In this document: one piece after another, positions 30,669 to 33,258 of the stretch
Position numbering within the stretch: position 1 is the stretch's first letter
How the letters are laid out: every line of letters starts with the position of its first letter
Assembly: GCA_027859095.1 (NCBI GenBank)
Contig: JAQIBN010000046.1
Location: 1-33,258, forward strand
From: Spirochaetia bacterium
GTDB taxonomy: Bacteria; Spirochaetota; Spirochaetia; B11-G9
DNA: 33,258 bases
Direction: 5' to 3'
The notes under the pieces: generated by a model
What the model saw: only the letters and a program-made list of their open reading frames with translations
Databases searched by the model: none
Told to the model about the DNA's origin: nothing
Program-made: the position numbers and the translations under genes

Positions 30669-32705
30669 ATGAATTCATATAAAAGAATATTATTAGATGT
30701 TATGAAGGAAAAAACAGATGTTGCTGTGACTGTTTTTATGCAGCAGGCAGTTGAGACTGATTTATCCCTCGAACTTTTGAAAGCAAGCATGAACAGCAAT
30801 TATTTAAGAATAACACGTTCAGTAAGGGAAGTTGTAGAGAGTGAAAATTTTGTTCGGAGCACTGATAATTTTCAAAGACTTGCAGAATCTATTGGAGTGG
30901 ATGAAATACATATAACCGATGGAAACGGTGTATTAAGATGGGGGAATATTGAGGCTTTTTATGGTTTTGACTTTCATACTTCCGATCAGACTCTACCTTT
31001 TATATATGCCTTAACAGATCCTTATTTTGAACTTGCTCAGGAACCTCAACCCCGGGGAGCTGACAATGTCCTTTTCCAGTATATTGGTGTAGCTGGAAAA
31101 AAAACCACTGGTATAATTCAGATAGGGGTAACTCCTGAGGAACTTGGAGTTGCTGCAAAAAATTATGATCTTCAGTTAGCAATAAAGAAGTTTAAAGTAG
31201 ATAATTTTGGCGGTTACCCCTTTATACTATCAAGAGATGGTATTATCAGGAACCACCCCTCAGACACAGAGATTGGCAAAAATGTAAGTGACTTAGTTTG
31301 GGGAAATGCTGTGATTAACAGTGAGAATGGGAATGGGAATTTTACGTACAATGATGATTCAGGTCAGCATCTTGTTACATTCAGGTATTCCGGGGAAGAG
31401 ATATATGGCAGCATATCAAATGTTGACCCCTATCTTGCTCCCTTTTGGTTGATGATGAGATTTCTCATGATTATAGTAATAATTGTGCTTGTATTTCTAT
31501 CAATTATCATGTTTGTTATTGTTAATTTTACTACTGTTCGCCCTCTTGTAAAAGTTAAAAATATGCTGGGAGATATTTCCAAGGGGGAAGGCGATCTGAC
31601 AAAAGAAATTGAAGTAGGATCAAAAGATGAAATCGGAGAGCTTGCAGGGAGTTTCAATGAGTTTCTCCATAAAATGAAACATATCATTGGTAATATAAAA
31701 TCAGCAACTAAGGTTACTGTAGAGGCAAAGGAATCACTTTCTGCAACTGCAGAACAAACTGCAGCTGCAGTAGTTGAGATATCAGCCAATGTCAACGGTG
31801 TAAAAAATCAATTTACAACTCTGGATGAAAACATATATTCAACATCAGAGGCTACAGACCAGATACAGGACGTTATAGCTAATCTGGGGAAACAGGTTGA
31901 GAATCAATCAAGTGCAGTAGAGGAATCTACTGCGGCAATTAATGAAATGGTGGCTTCACTTGTTAATGTTGCCGGAATTACTGGGAATAAGAAAGATGCA
32001 ACTGATAAATTAGTTCTAATTACTAAATCTGGTGGTGAGAAATTAACTGAAACTACTAAACTTGTGGATGATGTAAACAGTAGTATTAGTGCTATTTCGG
32101 AAATGGTCAATGTAATTAATGGGATTGCTTCCCAGACTAACCTTCTTTCAATGAATGCAGCCATTGAGGCTGCTCATGCAGGAGATGCAGGTAAGGGGTT
32201 TGCTGTAGTAGCAGATGAAATTAGAAAACTTGCTGAAACATCTGCAGGAAATGCAAAAGGAATAAGTAAAGAACTTACAGAAATAGTTAACAAGATTGTA
32301 GCAGCAGCCAGTTCAAGTAAAGCTACAGGTAGTGCTTTTGAAGAAATCCTTAAAGAGGTAGTCGCTGTTTCTCATGCTCTTGCAGAAATTGATTCATCTA
32401 CATTGGAATTGTCGAAGGGTGGTGAGCAAATTCTTGAAGCAATGCAGCTTCTGGGTAATGTAACAATTGAGGTTCAGGATGGATCTTCGAAAATGGCTGA
32501 TGGAACAGGCTCTATAGTAAAATCAATGCAATTACTAACAAGAGTTTCATCAGAAGCCCTTGGATCCATGGATGAAATATCTTCTGGTACAGAGGAAATT
32601 TCTCTGGCTTTAAATGAATTGACTAATCTTACAAATTCTCTTGATGTTGCTTCCGTTTCACTTGAAAGTGAAGTTAATAAATTTAAAATTGAAGAAAATA
32701 AATAA
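30669..32705 (+). CDS. Methyl-accepting chemotaxis protein, separated from its first membrane helix by a stop codon
   Basis: A 678-residue frame with an extracellular Cache-type sensor (about 30-250), a membrane helix (about 255-285), HAMP (about 290-340) and a long methyl-accepting coiled coil. The hairpin tip [16 protein letters not shown] that binds CheA/CheW is intact. As it stands the protein has only one membrane helix, so the sensor could not be exported correctly. The missing helix is in frame upstream (30585-30662), behind TAG 30663. ATG 30669 has no ribosome site. So this is a recent nonsense pseudogene, a read-through case or a sequencing error. It overlaps the next start by one base. 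Confidence 0.88.
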   Translation: MNSYKRILLDVMKEKTDVAVTVFMQQAVETDLSLELLKASMNSNYLRITRSVREVVESENFVRSTDNFQRLAESIGVDEIHITDGNGVLRWGNIEAFYGFDFHTSDQTLPFIYALTDPYFELAQEPQPRGADNVLFQYIGVAGKKTTGIIQIGVTPEELGVAAKNYDLQLAIKKFKVDNFGGYPFILSRDGIIRNHPSDTEIGKNVSDLVWGNAVINSENGNGNFTYNDDSGQHLVTFRYSGEEIYGSISNVDPYLAPFWLMMRFLMIIVIIVLVFLSIIMFVIVNFTTVRPLVKVKNMLGDISKGEGDLTKEIEVGSKDEIGELAGSFNEFLHKMKHIIGNIKSATKVTVEAKESLSATAEQTAAAVVEISANVNGVKNQFTTLDENIYSTSEATDQIQDVIANLGKQVENQSSAVEESTAAINEMVASLVNVAGITGNKKDATDKLVLITKSGGEKLTETTKLVDDVNSSISAISEMVNVINGIASQTNLLSMNAAIEAAHAGDAGKGFAVVADEIRKLAETSAGNAKGISKELTEIVNKIVAAASSSKATGSAFEEILKEVVAVSHALAEIDSSTLELSKGGEQILEAMQLLGNVTIEVQDGSSKMADGTGSIVKSMQLLTRVSSEALGSMDEISSGTEEISLALNELTNLTNSLDVASVSLESEVNKFKIEENK

Positions 32706-32893
32706 TGGATCTGGGCATAAGTGGAAAAACAGCTTTTGTTTTGGGTTCTTCCTCGGGTCTGGGGTTTGCAGTTGCCTCTGAGCTTATTGAAAATGGTGTC
32801 AAAGTTGCTATTTGTGGTAGAAGCAGAGAAAAGCTGGAAAGTGCAGCTAAGGTTATTGCCGTGGATGGAGGATTTACCCGGGGAATTTTGTAA
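32705..32893 (+). pseudogene. Short-chain dehydrogenase remnant with an internal deletion
   Basis: A 62-codon frame. Residues 1-49 are the N-terminal Rossmann part of an SDR (GKTAFVLGSSSGLGFAVA with the G-x3-G-x-G loop, then VAICGRSREKLESAAK). The next residues, VIAVDGGFTRGIL and stop, are the C-terminal end of the same family, where full-length enzymes of about 250-260 residues end in a VDGG motif. About 190-200 codons, including the catalytic Ser-Tyr-Lys, are therefore missing in frame. The ATG overlaps the stop of the chemoreceptor. No function is expected. Confidence 0.8.
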
Positions 32894-32897
32894 TTAT

Positions 32898-33258
32898 CTA
32901 TACTCCTGCTCTTTTTTTAATTATTTGATATACATCTTCAGGATCATAGAAATCTTTAAGAAGTTCCTCTGTTTTACAGTCTATAAAATCAACTGATTTT
33001 TCTATGTTGTATGCTATATCCCATTCTTTAAAAACTGCTTCAGCAGGTTTACTTACAATTCCTCCGTTAACCTTTATTATGCCAAGACGTATTATCAATA
33101 AAGCTGAAGCTTTTCCAATAATTTTGTCATAAAGTGTTAATTTTGAAGAATCATAGTTCTGGCTTGTTAGAAAATTTTCCAGATCAAATAGAGGATAAAG
33201 CCATTTCCCGTTACTTGAGAATACAATTTTATCTTCAAATTTTAGTTCAAGTGAATGT
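32898..33258 (-). CDS. DUF1893-type protein, partial (5' end beyond the window)
   Basis: The frame is open from the right window edge to the stop at 32898, about 120 codons with no start inside the window that must be used. The edge part reads LELKFEDKIVFSSNGKW, then LTLYDKIIGKASALLII and GGIVSKPAEAVFKEW. This pattern of a displayed substrate strand, a LYDK-x-x-GKA-x-AL helix and a G-x-x-S-x-PA turn is that of DUF1893 domains, whose function is unknown. A TTG at 33098 would give only the last 66 residues and cuts the domain in half, so the gene is taken to continue past the edge. It converges on the dehydrogenase remnant. Confidence 0.7.
   Translation of the reverse strand, partial: HSLELKFEDKIVFSSNGKWLYPLFDLENFLTSQNYDSSKLTLYDKIIGKASALLIIRLGIIKVNGGIVSKPAEAVFKEWDIAYNIEKSVDFIDCKTEELLKDFYDPEDVYQIIKKRAGV

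Noticed and set aside
1-33258. tRNA, rRNA, riboswitch, insertion sequence or phage genes
   Set aside because: I looked for tRNA cloverleaf ends, transposase or integrase motifs and familiar riboswitch cores on both strands and saw none that I can support by eye.

Overview
The window looks like the chromosome of a free-living, AT-rich, sugar-scavenging spirochaete. Two sugar-binding proteins have cleavage sites of the type L-F-A-G-G-x-x-E, common in Spirochaeta and Treponema lipid/sugar-binding proteins. The mixture of ABC sugar importers, a chemoreceptor, an outer-membrane beta-barrel, a CsgG-like protein and an Rnf/Nqr redox pump also fits. This is inference from gene content; no rRNA or tRNA gene is visible. 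No gene-free stretch exceeds about 265 bp.

Layout. 55-1504: metallo-beta-lactamase-fold protein and nitroreductase. 1544-4418 (minus): pabA and a fused pabB-pabC gene for p-aminobenzoate. 4580-5241: Phd/VapC toxin-antitoxin pair with a near-consensus promoter and palindromic operator. 5261-6355 (minus): GntR/LacI-hybrid regulator, divergent from a seven-gene carbohydrate locus at 6509-14674 (GT4-type glycosyltransferase, DUF6259-like TIM-barrel protein, binding protein, two permeases, ATPase, GH130 enzyme). 14729-15990: a 19-codon leader ORF and rsgA. 16011-16521 (minus): YefM/YoeB. 16618-20031 (minus): a second sugar ABC operon with no ATPase gene. 20295-22203 (minus): NarL-type response regulator and DesK/NarX-type kinase. 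22356-23048: HigBA. 23115-23522 (minus): RseC-like protein, divergent from 23674-27990, an Nqr-like operon (B, C, D, E, F, but no A) followed by an unrecognised gene. 28067-30424 (minus): CsgG-like/barrel protein, an unlisted 39-residue Cys-rich ORF, and an outer-membrane protein. 30585-32893: a chemoreceptor gene interrupted by TAG, then an internally deleted dehydrogenase remnant. 32898 to the right edge (minus): partial DUF1893-type gene.

How the parts work together. The 6.5-14.7 kb locus looks like an uptake-and-phosphorolysis/hydrolysis pathway for a mannose-type or related glycoside, sensed by the adjacent repressor. The second importer lacks its own ATPase and may share the MalK/UgpC-like ATPase at 12660. 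Both importers have a terminator-like hairpin directly behind the binding-protein gene, and both carry copies of a structured intergenic repeat ahead of a downstream gene. The Nqr-like cluster is the most unusual system: it has the NADH-oxidising F subunit and the flavinylated B and C subunits, but NqrA is absent at this locus. Three toxin-antitoxin modules and two decayed genes at the right end show a region with accessory turnover.
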